From Aquella oligotrophica (GTDB lineage: Bacteria; Pseudomonadota; Gammaproteobacteria; Burkholderiales; UBA11063): 64,000 bases of DNA. Numbering within the stretch: position 1 is the stretch's first letter; every line of letters starts with the position of its first letter. A program made the position numbers and the translations under genes. The notes under the pieces are model-generated. The model searched no databases. It had not been told where the DNA came from and worked only from the letters and a program-made list of their open reading frames with translations. Location: assembly GCF_002892535.1 (NCBI RefSeq), contig NZ_CP024847.1, positions 1,860,001 through 1,924,000 on the forward strand. Direction: 5' to 3'. Positions 1 to 9,103 of this stretch are shown here, in pieces.

Positions 1-534
1 CAAGGATTTATGCAGTCATCATCAGCGTCTGGACTAACAAATCAGGTAAGCCTGCCTGGAGAAACTTCACCCGCGGGAGTTGTCGCAAGTAATGGTGTTG
101 GAGGTAAATTTGCACTAAATATTGGCAATAACACCACCAGCATTTCTTATAATAATATATTTGGAAGTAGCGGATCTTATCTTAACGGTGGAATGGTTAC
201 ACCATATACCTATGGTATGGAAATTGATCCATTATACACTACGCCAGCGTTAACATCATTAGCAGAGCTTGGCTCTGGCTTCGCCTATACGCTACGTAAT
301 AGTACAACGTTTATGGATAACTCACTTAAATTTAATCTGTCTTTCTCTCAGTTTTTTGTCAATCAAGTCTATAGCTCACAGCCGAACCTAGTTACAGAAT
401 ATGATGCTGCATTACTTTACCGAATCCCCCACACAAATATGAATGTCTGGACAAGGATGGTCTATCAAGATCAGGGCGAAGCTTATGGCGGTGCGCTATG
501 GCAGCCTAGGGTGATATTTAACTGGACGTATTAG
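1..534 (+). CDS. Outer-membrane beta-barrel protein, C-terminal part (porin-like)
   Basis: The reading frame is open from the first base, so the gene starts before the window and only about 177 residues are seen. They are rich in Asn, Ser, Thr, Gly and Tyr, with alternating polar/aromatic stretches typical of beta strands, for example LKFNLSFSQFF and TNMNVWTRMVYQDQ. The protein ends IFNWTY; a terminal aromatic residue is the usual outer-membrane barrel insertion signal. The spacing of strands recalls OprD-type porins, but no family-specific motif lets me fix the family or substrate. Function inferred: outer-membrane channel. Confidence 0.55.
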   Translation, partial: QGFMQSSSASGLTNQVSLPGETSPAGVVASNGVGGKFALNIGNNTTSISYNNIFGSSGSYLNGGMVTPYTYGMEIDPLYTTPALTSLAELGSGFAYTLRNSTTFMDNSLKFNLSFSQFFVNQVYSSQPNLVTEYDAALLYRIPHTNMNVWTRMVYQDQGEAYGGALWQPRVIFNWTY

Positions 535-667
535 ACAAAACCTATTTCCCCCAATAATAGCTACCACCCAAATATTTACAGGGTAATTTTAAATGGTGAA
601 TTTTATTGGGTTTTATTTTACACTTCAATTAGCTATAATCCGATTCTCATTATTTTGCGGACAAGCA

Positions 668-871
668 ATGAAAAAGAATCGGAAGAGAATAATAATTTTA
701 TTTACCATGACAGTATTGGGATTTACAGCATTTTTTAGTGGCTGTTATAGATGTATTTTAAGTGAGTTATTACAAGTCACCGCTGATGTATCTGAAAGTA
801 TTACTAACATTATACAGATTTTGCTGTTACGTAAGCGACTTATCTCAAAGTCCCCCAATAAAGTAGTTTAA
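668..871 (+). CDS. Small hypothetical membrane or exported protein
   Basis: A possible 67-residue protein starts at the ATG at 668, with a weak GGA ribosome-binding element. It begins with a basic stretch (MKKNRKR) followed by a hydrophobic segment at about residues 8-24 that ends FFSGC. This resembles a signal anchor or poor lipobox, since a proper lipobox would have Leu or similar at -3. A second hydrophobic stretch precedes a basic tail. The frame is open further upstream to 593, but that extension covers a likely promoter region. I do not recognise the family; it could be a chance ORF. Confidence 0.3.
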   Translation: MKKNRKRIIILFTMTVLGFTAFFSGCYRCILSELLQVTADVSESITNIIQILLLRKRLISKSPNKVV

Positions 872-906
872 TTAACTCTATAAAACAAATAAAGTGAATG
901 CAAATC

Positions 907-1299
907 TTAATCTTCATATAATTCTAATGGTAAACCATCGGGATCTTTAAAAAAGGTAAAACGTTTGTCTGTAAATTCATCGACTCGTATAGGCTCGCAT
1001 TCAATACCATTGGCTTCAAGATGACGAATTACATCATCTAAATTCGTAACCGCAAAAGCTAAGTGGCGTAACCCACATGCTTCAGGCGTAGATGGGCGTT
1101 TTGGAGTAATAGGAAAAGAGAATAATTCTATCTGTGATTTGCCATCTATCGATAAATCAAGCTTATATGATTGCCGGGCTTCACGATATACTTCGCGAAT
1201 GATTTCAAAACCCAAAATACGGTTATAAAAATCTTTTGATTTCTCATAATCTGAACAGATAATTGCGATATGGTGAATATGATTGAATAATTTAGACAT
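907..1299 (-). CDS. yaeR: VOC family protein, YaeR/GloA2 type
   Basis: A 130-residue single-domain vicinal-oxygen-chelate (glyoxalase/dioxygenase superfamily) protein. It follows the E. coli YaeR pattern almost block by block: HHIAIICSDYEKSKDFYNRI near the N-terminus, YREARQSYKLDL, IELFSFP, PEACGLRHLAF and the terminal KRFTFFKDPDGLPLELYE. The His and Glu metal-ligand positions of the fold are present. The ATG at 1299 lies inside the end of holB (8-base overlap), so translation is probably coupled to the tmk-holB operon; an upstream in-frame extension would read far into holB. The substrate of YaeR proteins is not established. Confidence 0.88.
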   Translation of the reverse strand: MSKLFNHIHHIAIICSDYEKSKDFYNRILGFEIIREVYREARQSYKLDLSIDGKSQIELFSFPITPKRPSTPEACGLRHLAFAVTNLDDVIRHLEANGIECEPIRVDEFTDKRFTFFKDPDGLPLELYED

Positions 1300-2248
1300 A
1301 AATTTGCTGATACCTAAAAAGTAAATTTTCGAGCTGAAGTTTATGGTTAAGCGGATGTTCTGTCCATTCTGAAAGAAAAACCAGCTCATCTTGTAAAGCA
1401 TATAATTTTTCATCATTGACACGACTAACTAGCTTAATTAGACTTTCATGCGCAGTAGAAAAATATGCCGGACTGCCGCCTAACTTAACTCGGGCAATAT
1501 CACTTAGCCATTTGCCAAGATAATCAAGCCAAAAAGCCATCCCAATTTTTTTTGGATCTAATTCGCTACTTAAAGCAAAAATATTATCAATGCTTGGCTT
1601 TAATAATCCTTCCTGTAGCAGTAAAAGCTGTTCCGCGCTTACAGGAATATCAAATACAGGTTCGCCACCAAAATAGTTAAGCCAAAATTCAGCATTTTCA
1701 AGCTGTTCTTGTTGCAGATATGCCAAGGCCAGATTACGTTCAGGAATTTTTAGCTGAAATTTAAAACAACGACTTAATATTGTTGGTAATAATTTATTGA
1801 TATTAGCAGCTTGCAAGATAAATATGCAATTAGCAGGTGGCTCTTCGATAATTTTAAGTAAGGCATTGGCACTACTCAAATTTAGCTGCCCAGCATCAGG
1901 TAGAAAAATTACTTTATGATTTGCCATATGTAGTGACATCATTGCAAATTCAGTTACTTTTCGTACTTCTTCCACCTTAATCAGCAAGGTTTTGCGTTCT
2001 TCACTCTCATCGGCTGCAAGAAGATAAAAATCAGGATGATCCGAATCATGGCGGATTATACAGCTAGCACATTTTCCACATGCTTCAACACCATTTGGAG
2101 AGACACATAACAAATAATCAATAAATTTATGCACAATCTCTTCTGGTGCCGAATGTGCTGCACCATAAATCAATAGAGTCTGAAATTTACGATTATTATA
2201 GGCATTTACCAAATTAGTATAGTCATCAATCTGCCAAGGATATAGCAT
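1292..2248 (-). CDS. holB: DNA polymerase III subunit delta-prime
   Basis: A 318-residue clamp-loader subunit that joins the tau/gamma and delta subunits to load the sliding clamp at the replication fork. Visible features are the zinc-module cysteines CGKCASC near residue 57, the sensor-region motif NALLKIIEEPP near residue 130, and the SRC motif (TILSRCFKF) near residue 158. The Walker A loop is degenerate (GAAHSAPEE), as expected for delta-prime, which does not hydrolyse ATP. Its ATG shares one base with the tmk stop codon (TAATG) and its 3' end overlaps yaeR, giving a tmk-holB-yaeR coupled unit. Confidence 0.9.
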   Translation of the reverse strand: MLYPWQIDDYTNLVNAYNNRKFQTLLIYGAAHSAPEEIVHKFIDYLLCVSPNGVEACGKCASCIIRHDSDHPDFYLLAADESEERKTLLIKVEEVRKVTEFAMMSLHMANHKVIFLPDAGQLNLSSANALLKIIEEPPANCIFILQAANINKLLPTILSRCFKFQLKIPERNLALAYLQQEQLENAEFWLNYFGGEPVFDIPVSAEQLLLLQEGLLKPSIDNIFALSSELDPKKIGMAFWLDYLGKWLSDIARVKLGGSPAYFSTAHESLIKLVSRVNDEKLYALQDELVFLSEWTEHPLNHKLQLENLLFRYQQIYV

Positions 2249-2874
2249 TAGCTACTCCGCTTTAGTAAATCATCAAGATATTTAGTCAAAAGATCTCGAG
2301 TATATTTAACTGGCTGATTAGTCATAACTGTCTTGATCCGTTCTGGTTCTTCTTTGGCAAGCTGATGATAACTTGACTGCACCCGTTCAAAAAATTCTCT
2401 AGACTCAAGCTCAATCCGATCAAGTTCGCGCCCACGACTTAACCGATCAAGAGCAAGCTCTAACGGGACATCAAAAAGAAACGTCATATCGGTAGTTAGA
2501 TGTGGCTCAAGTAAAGCATAAACTTGTTTAATTTTTTCTATACCAAGCGCCCTACCGCCACCCTGATAAGCGATTGAAGCATCGACAAAACGATCAGCAA
2601 TCACCCACACACCCGCATCAAGATTAGGCACAATCACCTGCCGAATTAACTCCTGCCGTGAAGCAAAATAAAGTAATAATTCAGTATTATGATGCATATG
2701 CTCGCTAGTTAATAACAATTCGCGAATCTTCTCACCAAGAACAGTACCCCCCGGCTCACGGGTAATGATTACTTCCTTACCATGCTCCTTGATATAATCA
2801 CGGATAAATTCAACATGGGTTGATTTACCTGCCCCATCAATACCTTCTACTGAAATAAATGTCCCGCGCTTCAT
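2248..2874 (-). CDS. tmk: Thymidylate kinase
   Basis: A 208-residue dTMP kinase that phosphorylates dTMP to dTDP for DNA synthesis. It has the P-loop GIDGAGKSTH near residue 12, the DR(Y/F/H) element as ADRFVDASIAYQGGGR near residue 92, and the REPGGT motif near residue 38 that places the catalytic Arg. Length is normal for the family. It sits between mltG and holB, the common proteobacterial order mltG-tmk-holB. Confidence 0.95.
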   Translation of the reverse strand: MKRGTFISVEGIDGAGKSTHVEFIRDYIKEHGKEVIITREPGGTVLGEKIRELLLTSEHMHHNTELLLYFASRQELIRQVIVPNLDAGVWVIADRFVDASIAYQGGGRALGIEKIKQVYALLEPHLTTDMTFLFDVPLELALDRLSRGRELDRIELESREFFERVQSSYHQLAKEEPERIKTVMTNQPVKYTRDLLTKYLDDLLKRSS

Positions 2875-2891
2875 ATTAATTTGTCCTGTTA

Positions 2892-3935
2892 TTATTTCTT
2901 AGTACTTTTCACTGGCTCTGGCTTTTTCAGATACTGATTTACTGCCTGCGAATGCTCATCATAAGTATATGAAAATTTGGTTTTACCATTACCGATTGCC
3001 ACGAAATACAATAATTTATAATCATCACCCGGATTAGCAGCAGCAGCTAGTGCAGATTGTGATGGAGTACAAATTGGTGTTGGGGGCAAACCATTATGTA
3101 AGTAAGTATTATACGGCGTATCAATTTTGAAATCAGCGCGAGTAATAGTCGCTTTATTATTTAAACCATAAAACACTGCGGGATCATCCTGCAAACGCAT
3201 ATTAGTACGTAAACGATTATTAAATACCGTTGATATCTGGTACATATCCTCTTTATCAGAAGTTTCTTTCTGAATCAAACTTGCCATTACCAGTAATTGA
3301 TATGGGTCTTGATAATTAGTAGCATTTTTGTTTTTATTTACCCATAAGTCGGCAAGTTTATTTTGCATCAAGCGGTAAGATATGCGCATAACCTCCAGAT
3401 CGGGCTGATTCGGCGCGATAAAATAAGTCGAAGGATAAAGTAAGCCTTCCATCCGTGAATAAGGAATTTTTAGCGCATCACGAATCTGATCTTCAGTCAT
3501 GCTCTCAGTCATATGTAAAAGGTGTGGTTGCTGATTAAGATATGCCCTTATCTGACGGAAATTCCAGCCTTCAAGAATCTTAATACTAATTTCATCGGGC
3601 TTACCATTAGTAATCCGCCGAATTAACTCGAGTAGGGACATCGGCTGTTTGATGAGATATAGACCAGCTGTAACTTTTTTATCTTTATCCATTAGTCTAG
3701 TTAGAGCTACCATTAGGCGCGGCGAACTTACAATTCCGCTTTCATCAAGCTTTTTCGCAACGCTTCGGATAGATTCATTTTTATCAATAATTAACTGATA
3801 CGGTGCATTTCCCGGTAATTTATTTGGATAATAAACTAGATAACCAAGATAGATAATTACTATAACTATTAGAAAAAGAATTAGTTTAGTAATTGAAAAT
3901 GGTTGCTGCACCTGTTTTTTCTTGCGGGTTGCCAT
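2892..3935 (-). CDS. mltG: Endolytic murein transglycosylase MltG (YceG)
   Basis: A 347-residue inner-membrane lytic transglycosylase that cuts nascent peptidoglycan glycan strands. A basic N-terminus is followed by one transmembrane helix at about residues 18-36, then a LysM-like part (about 45-105) and the YceG catalytic domain. The family signature is visible as SLIQKETSDKED with the catalytic Glu, followed by VFNNRL, MRLQDDPAVFYGL and YNTYLHNGLPPTPICTP. Its start lies 17 bases after the rnr stop and tmk follows at once. Confidence 0.93.
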   Translation of the reverse strand: MATRKKKQVQQPFSITKLILFLIVIVIIYLGYLVYYPNKLPGNAPYQLIIDKNESIRSVAKKLDESGIVSSPRLMVALTRLMDKDKKVTAGLYLIKQPMSLLELIRRITNGKPDEISIKILEGWNFRQIRAYLNQQPHLLHMTESMTEDQIRDALKIPYSRMEGLLYPSTYFIAPNQPDLEVMRISYRLMQNKLADLWVNKNKNATNYQDPYQLLVMASLIQKETSDKEDMYQISTVFNNRLRTNMRLQDDPAVFYGLNNKATITRADFKIDTPYNTYLHNGLPPTPICTPSQSALAAAANPGDDYKLLYFVAIGNGKTKFSYTYDEHSQAVNQYLKKPEPVKSTKK

Positions 3936-3952
3936 AGATCAAAACTCCAGAG

Positions 3953-6061
3953 TTACAGTTTATCCGGGGTATCCGTTAATTCTAGATCAATAAATAACTT
4001 ATCCATATCGACATTGGCTATTGTCACTTCCAGTTCCTGACCAGCAGTATATTTAAAACCGCTATTTTTACCAACTAACCAATGTTTCTTTTCATCAAAG
4101 ACAAAATAATCACCACCAAGTTCAGTAACATGAACCAGCCCATCAATCAGTAATTCCGGAATTGAAACAAATAACCCAAAGCTAACCACACTAGTAACAA
4201 TACCGGGAAAGCTATCACCAACATGATTTTGGGCATATTTACATTTATAGTATGAATCTACCTTACGTTCCATTTCCTCTGCTCTACGCTCGCAAAATGA
4301 AGTTTCCTGCCCCATTTGTTCGGCTGACTCAAGATAAGCATAAGTTTTCTTATTGATAACTGCCTTACAGGCTCTATGCACCAGTAAATCTGGATAACGG
4401 CGAATTGGGGAAGTAAAATGTAAATAACGTTCATATGCCAGCCCAAAGTGTCCAATATTTTTGGGCGAATATTCAGCTAGCTGCATTGAACGTAAAATCG
4501 TCTGTTGAATAATTCCGGTATTTGGCAATGACTTAACCCGTTCAACCAGTCTTGCATAGTCTTTAGGCGTAACACTTTCCTGTGTAACATCAAAAGGAAT
4601 CGCTACTGAATCAAGATAGGATTTTAGGGCACTAAATTTTTTCTCACTTGGCCTATCGTGGTTACGATAAATAGTTATATGTTCATGACTATTTAAAAAT
4701 GCTGCAACCGAAACATTGGCAGCAAGCATACATTCTTCAATCAAACGATGTGAATCAAGTCGGTTACGTGGTTTTAAGCCAGTTACATTACCATCTTTAT
4801 CAAATTCAAAATATGGCTCTGTACTATCAAAATCGATTGCGCCACGCTTTTGTCTAGCACGTAATAACGCTTTATAAACATTATAAAGACTAGTCAGACT
4901 ATCTCTAATATCATGCGGAATCCGATCACGATCTTCAAGCCATTCCTGAACCATATTATAAGTCAGACGATAATGAGAATGGATTACTGCATTATCAACC
5001 GCATAATCCGTTATCTCACCTTCAGCACTAATATCCATATGACAAACCATTACTAGCCGATCAACATTTGGATTAAGTGAGCAAAGCCCATTGGAAAGTT
5101 TTTCGGGTAGCATCGGTACTACTCGACGTGGGAAATAGATTGAAGTACTTCGGGCATAAGCATCAATATCAAGAGCTGAATTATGTTTCACATAATGCGC
5201 AACATCAGCAATTGCTACCGATAAGGTGTAACTACCATCCGGGTTCGTTTCACAAAATACAGCATCATCAAAGTCGCGTGCATCTTCACCATCAATTGTC
5301 ACAAATGGCAAGTGACGAATATCTTCACGCCCTTTGATGTCTTTTTCATTAATGCTATCTGGAATTTTCTCTACATATTTTAAAGCTTCTTCACTAAACT
5401 CAATCGGAGCACCAGATTCGATCAATACTCGATTGACAAAAACCTCATCATCTCCTGCATGCCCAAGATTAGCAGTAATATTTACCCGAAAATAAGCTTC
5501 TTTTATATTTGGATAGCTAACAATTACCACGCTATAGATACTATCAAGATCAGGGATCTGACTAGTTGTTTCAATAACTACCGGATAATTGCCTAGTTTA
5601 TGATTATCACTGATAAGGTAGTACTTATCCTTATATTGTTCAACACGCCCAACCAAGTTAGTTAATTTATGCTTGATTATTTCTTTGACTTCGGCTAAAG
5701 GTCGCCCTTCTTTATCTGCACCACATGGCGCAACGGTTACTTCATCGCCATCGATAGCAAAATTTTCATGTCCCGGATGAATGAAATACATCTGTTTACT
5801 ATGTGGATCAGTGGCTACCCCACCTCTAGCATCTTTATTTGCATGATAAACACACAACCGGTTTGGCTTGGCAAGTGTAACCAAATGATCAGTACTGATT
5901 TTTATTTCTTTAGCCGTGACCATTTTTTTTAGCAGTTTTTTAAACTCCTGCTCTTCTTTCTTATCTACCGCAAGATGATACATAAGTTCATGAATCGAAA
6001 GGCTTTTATGCTTTAGTAATACTACAACAATATCATGTGCTTCTGTTGTGTGTCTAGACAT
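3953..6061 (-). CDS. rnr: Ribonuclease R
   Basis: A 702-residue 3'-5' exoribonuclease of the RNB (RNase II/R) family that degrades structured RNA. Order of domains: N-terminal winged-helix RNase B region (about 1-70), cold-shock-like OB folds (about 70-220), RNB catalytic domain (about 245-570) and a C-terminal S1 domain (GIVTSVVSFGLFVSI, about 615-700). The catalytic metal site is visible as DGEDARDFDDAVF. HFTSPIRRYPDLLVHR is the family signature. The C-terminal Lys-rich tail of E. coli RNase R is absent. The start overlaps folD by 8 bases. Confidence 0.93.
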   Translation of the reverse strand: MSRHTTEAHDIVVVLLKHKSLSIHELMYHLAVDKKEEQEFKKLLKKMVTAKEIKISTDHLVTLAKPNRLCVYHANKDARGGVATDPHSKQMYFIHPGHENFAIDGDEVTVAPCGADKEGRPLAEVKEIIKHKLTNLVGRVEQYKDKYYLISDNHKLGNYPVVIETTSQIPDLDSIYSVVIVSYPNIKEAYFRVNITANLGHAGDDEVFVNRVLIESGAPIEFSEEALKYVEKIPDSINEKDIKGREDIRHLPFVTIDGEDARDFDDAVFCETNPDGSYTLSVAIADVAHYVKHNSALDIDAYARSTSIYFPRRVVPMLPEKLSNGLCSLNPNVDRLVMVCHMDISAEGEITDYAVDNAVIHSHYRLTYNMVQEWLEDRDRIPHDIRDSLTSLYNVYKALLRARQKRGAIDFDSTEPYFEFDKDGNVTGLKPRNRLDSHRLIEECMLAANVSVAAFLNSHEHITIYRNHDRPSEKKFSALKSYLDSVAIPFDVTQESVTPKDYARLVERVKSLPNTGIIQQTILRSMQLAEYSPKNIGHFGLAYERYLHFTSPIRRYPDLLVHRACKAVINKKTYAYLESAEQMGQETSFCERRAEEMERKVDSYYKCKYAQNHVGDSFPGIVTSVVSFGLFVSIPELLIDGLVHVTELGGDYFVFDEKKHWLVGKNSGFKYTAGQELEVTIANVDMDKLFIDLELTDTPDKL

Positions 6062-6941
6062 GTAGATTCTCTTTACTAGTATTTAATTTATAACAGCGCA
6101 TGGTATTTTTTAATAACATCGCAATCGTCATTGGACCAACGCCACCGGGTACCGGAGTAATATATTTTACTTTGGGTAAAGCGTCATTAAAATTAACATC
6201 ACCACATAATTTGCCATCATTAAGACGATTTATGCCAACATCAATTACTATTGCATCTGGCTTTAACCATTCTGCCTGAACAAAATTAGGATTACCAATT
6301 GCCGCAACCAAAATATCTGCCGAGGCAATAATTTCTTCAACATTACGAGTTTTACTATTACACATGGTAACAGTCGTACCCCGATTCATTAGTTCAAGAG
6401 CCATCGGACGCCCAACAATATTAGAAGTTCCCAGAATAACTGCATGCTTGCCGTGATAATTTACTTTTATATTATCCAGCATATACATCACTCCATGCGG
6501 CGTGCATGGACAAATATTTGGATCACGTAAGGCAAGCGACCCCATATTATAACGATGGAAACCATCAACATCTTTATTAGGTAGTATAGTATCGATAACT
6601 AACTTACTATCCAGATGGGCTGGCAATGGTAACTGAACCAGTATTCCATCAACCATAAAATCAGCATTAAGATCTTTTATTAAAGTACTTAATTCTTCTT
6701 GAGTCGTTGATTCTGGTAAAACAAATTCGAGTGATTTTATCCCGACCTTTTGACAAGCATTTTTTTTGTTTTTAACATATACTTGTGAAGCCGGATCATT
6801 TCCCACCAAAACTACGGCTAGACAAGGAGTTCGTAATTGATTAATCTGTAAATCTTCAACATCTTCACTAATTGCATCAAGAATCTGGCTAGAAAGTTCT
6901 TTTCCACTGATTATTTTACTTTGATACATTGCATCTACCAT
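6054..6941 (-). CDS. folD: Bifunctional methylenetetrahydrofolate dehydrogenase/cyclohydrolase FolD
   Basis: A 295-residue cytosolic enzyme converting 5,10-methylene-THF to 10-formyl-THF in one-carbon metabolism. The first signature has the catalytic Lys (YVKNKKNACQKVGI), the NADP site reads ILGTSNIVGRPMALEL, and the second signature is PVPGGVGPMTIAMLLKNT. The ATG at 6941 is chosen because AAGGA lies 11 bases before it; the ATG at 6929 is an alternative, and the frame extends to a TTG at 6962 inside the upstream gene. The end overlaps rnr by 8 bases. Confidence 0.93.
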   Translation of the reverse strand: MVDAMYQSKIISGKELSSQILDAISEDVEDLQINQLRTPCLAVVLVGNDPASQVYVKNKKNACQKVGIKSLEFVLPESTTQEELSTLIKDLNADFMVDGILVQLPLPAHLDSKLVIDTILPNKDVDGFHRYNMGSLALRDPNICPCTPHGVMYMLDNIKVNYHGKHAVILGTSNIVGRPMALELMNRGTTVTMCNSKTRNVEEIIASADILVAAIGNPNFVQAEWLKPDAIVIDVGINRLNDGKLCGDVNFNDALPKVKYITPVPGGVGPMTIAMLLKNTMRCYKLNTSKENLHV

Positions 6942-6948
6942 ATTGCTT

Positions 6949-7383
6949 TTATTCCTTTCCAAGCTTTTTGCGTAAACATCCCAGATAAACTTCAGGATTT
7001 GGCTGCTGATTGCTATATTGTGCCTGCCAGATCATTTCAGCTAGACAATCCATTACTTCATGTTCGGCTTGATGTCTATCTTGATATTTTTCACACAGAT
7101 CATGATATAACTCTTTAACACCAAATGGCTGATTGATTGAAAGCTGTTCATGAATTGAAACATGCATGCTTAAATGGAGAAATGGATTTGTTTCACCAGC
7201 TTCTGGCGACCAGTTAAATTCAAGATATTTCTCACGATCGGAGAGAATATTATTATACTCTGGATGTTCATAAACCACACTAAAGGCAATCTTTTCAAGT
7301 GGGGTCAAATTTTCCTGATTTGTTCCCTTGCGATAAACATCAAAGAAAAAATTACGCACATCCTGAACACTGGGATTAAACAT
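6949..7383 (-). CDS. DUF1841 family protein
   Basis: A 144-residue soluble protein of the DUF1841 family, common in beta- and gammaproteobacteria and of unknown function. It starts MFNPSVQDVRNFFFDVYRKG at the ATG at 7383 and contains the family hallmark NPFLHLSMHVSIHEQLSINQ, then HEVMDCLAEMIWQAQ. An upstream in-frame extension would lie within the preceding desulfhydrase-like gene and is unlikely. It lies one base downstream of that gene and just upstream of folD, inside one operon. Confidence 0.85.
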   Translation of the reverse strand: MFNPSVQDVRNFFFDVYRKGTNQENLTPLEKIAFSVVYEHPEYNNILSDREKYLEFNWSPEAGETNPFLHLSMHVSIHEQLSINQPFGVKELYHDLCEKYQDRHQAEHEVMDCLAEMIWQAQYSNQQPNPEVYLGCLRKKLGKE

Positions 7384-7384
7384 A

Positions 7385-8395
7385 TTAATGGCTACCGGAA
7401 TAAAATTCTTTACGATAAGCATATAAGCCAGGAACACCACCAGTCATAAGATAAAGGATCTTTTGATTTCGGCGATATTTACCCATTTTTATACCACTGA
7501 CTAACCCAGCGAAAGCCTTACCACCATAGACAGGGTCAAGAAATAAACCTTCTTTTTCAGCGACCAAACGAACCGTCTCAATCATTCGACGCGTAGGAAT
7601 CCCATAACCATCACCAAGACAGCGATCATCAACTAGCACATCACTGCTACCAATTTTAGCTCTACTATCAAGTAGTTTTAAAGTATCTCGGGCTAGCTCT
7701 AGAGTATTATCAGCAGTTACACTATCATTATCAAGAACAGAATAGCCTTTAATATCTATATCTACATCAAGAGCCTTAAATCCTGCTAATAATCCAGCAT
7801 GTGTGCCAGAACTACCATTTGGTAAAACCACATAATCAAAGCGTAAATCCATTTCTCGCATTTGATCTGCAATTTCATTAGCACAGCTAACATAACCCAA
7901 TGAACCTAGTGCATCTGAAGCACCAAACGGGATAATATATGGCTTTTTGCCAGCATCACGGAGTTTATCTTCTAATCTTCTTACCGTTTTTAGCATATCA
8001 GCATCAGATGAAACGTTATAAGTTCTAACATCTAAAATTTTATCAAGTAGCACATTACCATTATACTGATAATCATCATCATAACGCCTAACTTTGCTTT
8101 TCAAAATTAGCTCACATCCAAAGCCCTGACTCAAAGCAACGGCTGCAGTTACCCGGGCTAGATTAGATTGTAGCGCTCCAGTCGCAATGATTACATTCGC
8201 TCCACGCGCTTTGGCTTCACCGATATGAAACTCGAGCTTGCGTAATTTATTACCACCTTCACCAATAAAATTTAGATCATCGCGTTTTACATATATTTGT
8301 GGACCACCCAGATAATCACTCAATCTAGTTAACGACTGAATTGGCGTAACCATCGGCAATAATTTAATACGATTAAAATCAGATAGTTTTTTCAT
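7385..8395 (-). CDS. PLP-dependent D-cysteine desulfhydrase / ACC deaminase family protein
   Basis: A 336-residue fold-type II pyridoxal-phosphate enzyme. The PLP-binding Lys lies in EGGNKLRKLEF near residue 50, the following ligand loop reads GALQSNLARVTAA, and a Gly-rich phosphate loop NGSSGTHAGLLAG is near residue 192. The family holds D-cysteine desulfhydrase (D-cysteine to pyruvate, H2S and ammonia) and ACC deaminase. In the enzymes I know the loop is usually QSNH; here His is replaced by Leu, so the substrate may differ. The context gives no pathway clue beyond co-transcription with housekeeping genes. Confidence 0.75.
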   Translation of the reverse strand: MKKLSDFNRIKLLPMVTPIQSLTRLSDYLGGPQIYVKRDDLNFIGEGGNKLRKLEFHIGEAKARGANVIIATGALQSNLARVTAAVALSQGFGCELILKSKVRRYDDDYQYNGNVLLDKILDVRTYNVSSDADMLKTVRRLEDKLRDAGKKPYIIPFGASDALGSLGYVSCANEIADQMREMDLRFDYVVLPNGSSGTHAGLLAGFKALDVDIDIKGYSVLDNDSVTADNTLELARDTLKLLDSRAKIGSSDVLVDDRCLGDGYGIPTRRMIETVRLVAEKEGLFLDPVYGGKAFAGLVSGIKMGKYRRNQKILYLMTGGVPGLYAYRKEFYSGSH

Positions 8396-8431
8396 TTTGC
8401 GTTCTCTTTTAAAATGAAAGTTGGTAATTGA

Positions 8432-9103
8432 TTACTCGACCATACAACTTTTTAATAGTGGGATCGTAATATTTTTCTTTTCAACCAGAGCTATCTGGCT
8501 AACTTTATTTATCAGTGCGATTAATAAACCCAAATTTCGGGTATAGTTTTTTAGAAGATAATTTAATTCACCTTTACCAAATTTGATCCCCTCTCTTTTG
8601 GTATAAACCAATAATGCATTCATTAACTCTTCATCACTAAGGCTTTTTAGATTAAAGACCATACCCGAATAGATTCTGGTTTTTAAATCTTCCCTAAGAT
8701 TAGCACTGGTTAAATTTTTGCAAGCACTAGTTAATAAATAATTATCAACATGATTTAAGCGAATATAATTGAAAATATCAAAAATTATAATCTGCCCATC
8801 TTCCGAAGCAAGATCAATATTATCAATGGCAATAAAACGATATAGCCCTGACTTTACAGCATCAAGAAAATCATTATCCAATTCACTGACATCAATATAA
8901 ACTGAAGACTTACCCTTTGCTTCAGCCAAATTCGTCCATGCTTTTAATAAATGGGTTTTACCAGCCAGATGTGCACCATATATGTGGGTAAACTGGGTAG
9001 CAAAATTCTGTAACCCGCTAACAACAATCTCATTACCAGCAGCAATAAAATTTGAAAAATCAGGCTCCTGACTAAATAAATCAAGTAACTGCTGATCTGC
9101 CAT
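8432..9103 (-). CDS. hda: DnaA paralogue, Hda-like regulator of replication initiation
   Basis: A 223-residue AAA+ protein without the DNA-binding domain of DnaA, as in Hda, which with the clamp stimulates ATP hydrolysis by DnaA after initiation. It has a Walker A-like loop GAHLAGKTHLL near residue 45, a Walker B-like stretch FIAIDNID near residue 92, and a C-terminal AAA+ lid. A short clamp-binding-like N-terminus, QQLLDLF at residues 4-10, fits Hda. The ATG overlaps the upstream permease stop (TGATG), the usual perM-hda pairing. Confidence 0.82.
   Translation of the reverse strand: MADQQLLDLFSQEPDFSNFIAAGNEIVVSGLQNFATQFTHIYGAHLAGKTHLLKAWTNLAEAKGKSSVYIDVSELDNDFLDAVKSGLYRFIAIDNIDLASEDGQIIIFDIFNYIRLNHVDNYLLTSACKNLTSANLREDLKTRIYSGMVFNLKSLSDEELMNALLVYTKREGIKFGKGELNYLLKNYTRNLGLLIALINKVSQIALVEKKNITIPLLKSCMVE

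Noticed and set aside
1292-2248. HolB as a broken gene because the P-loop is degenerate.
   Set aside because: Delta-prime subunits normally lack a working ATP site; length and the zinc motif are normal.
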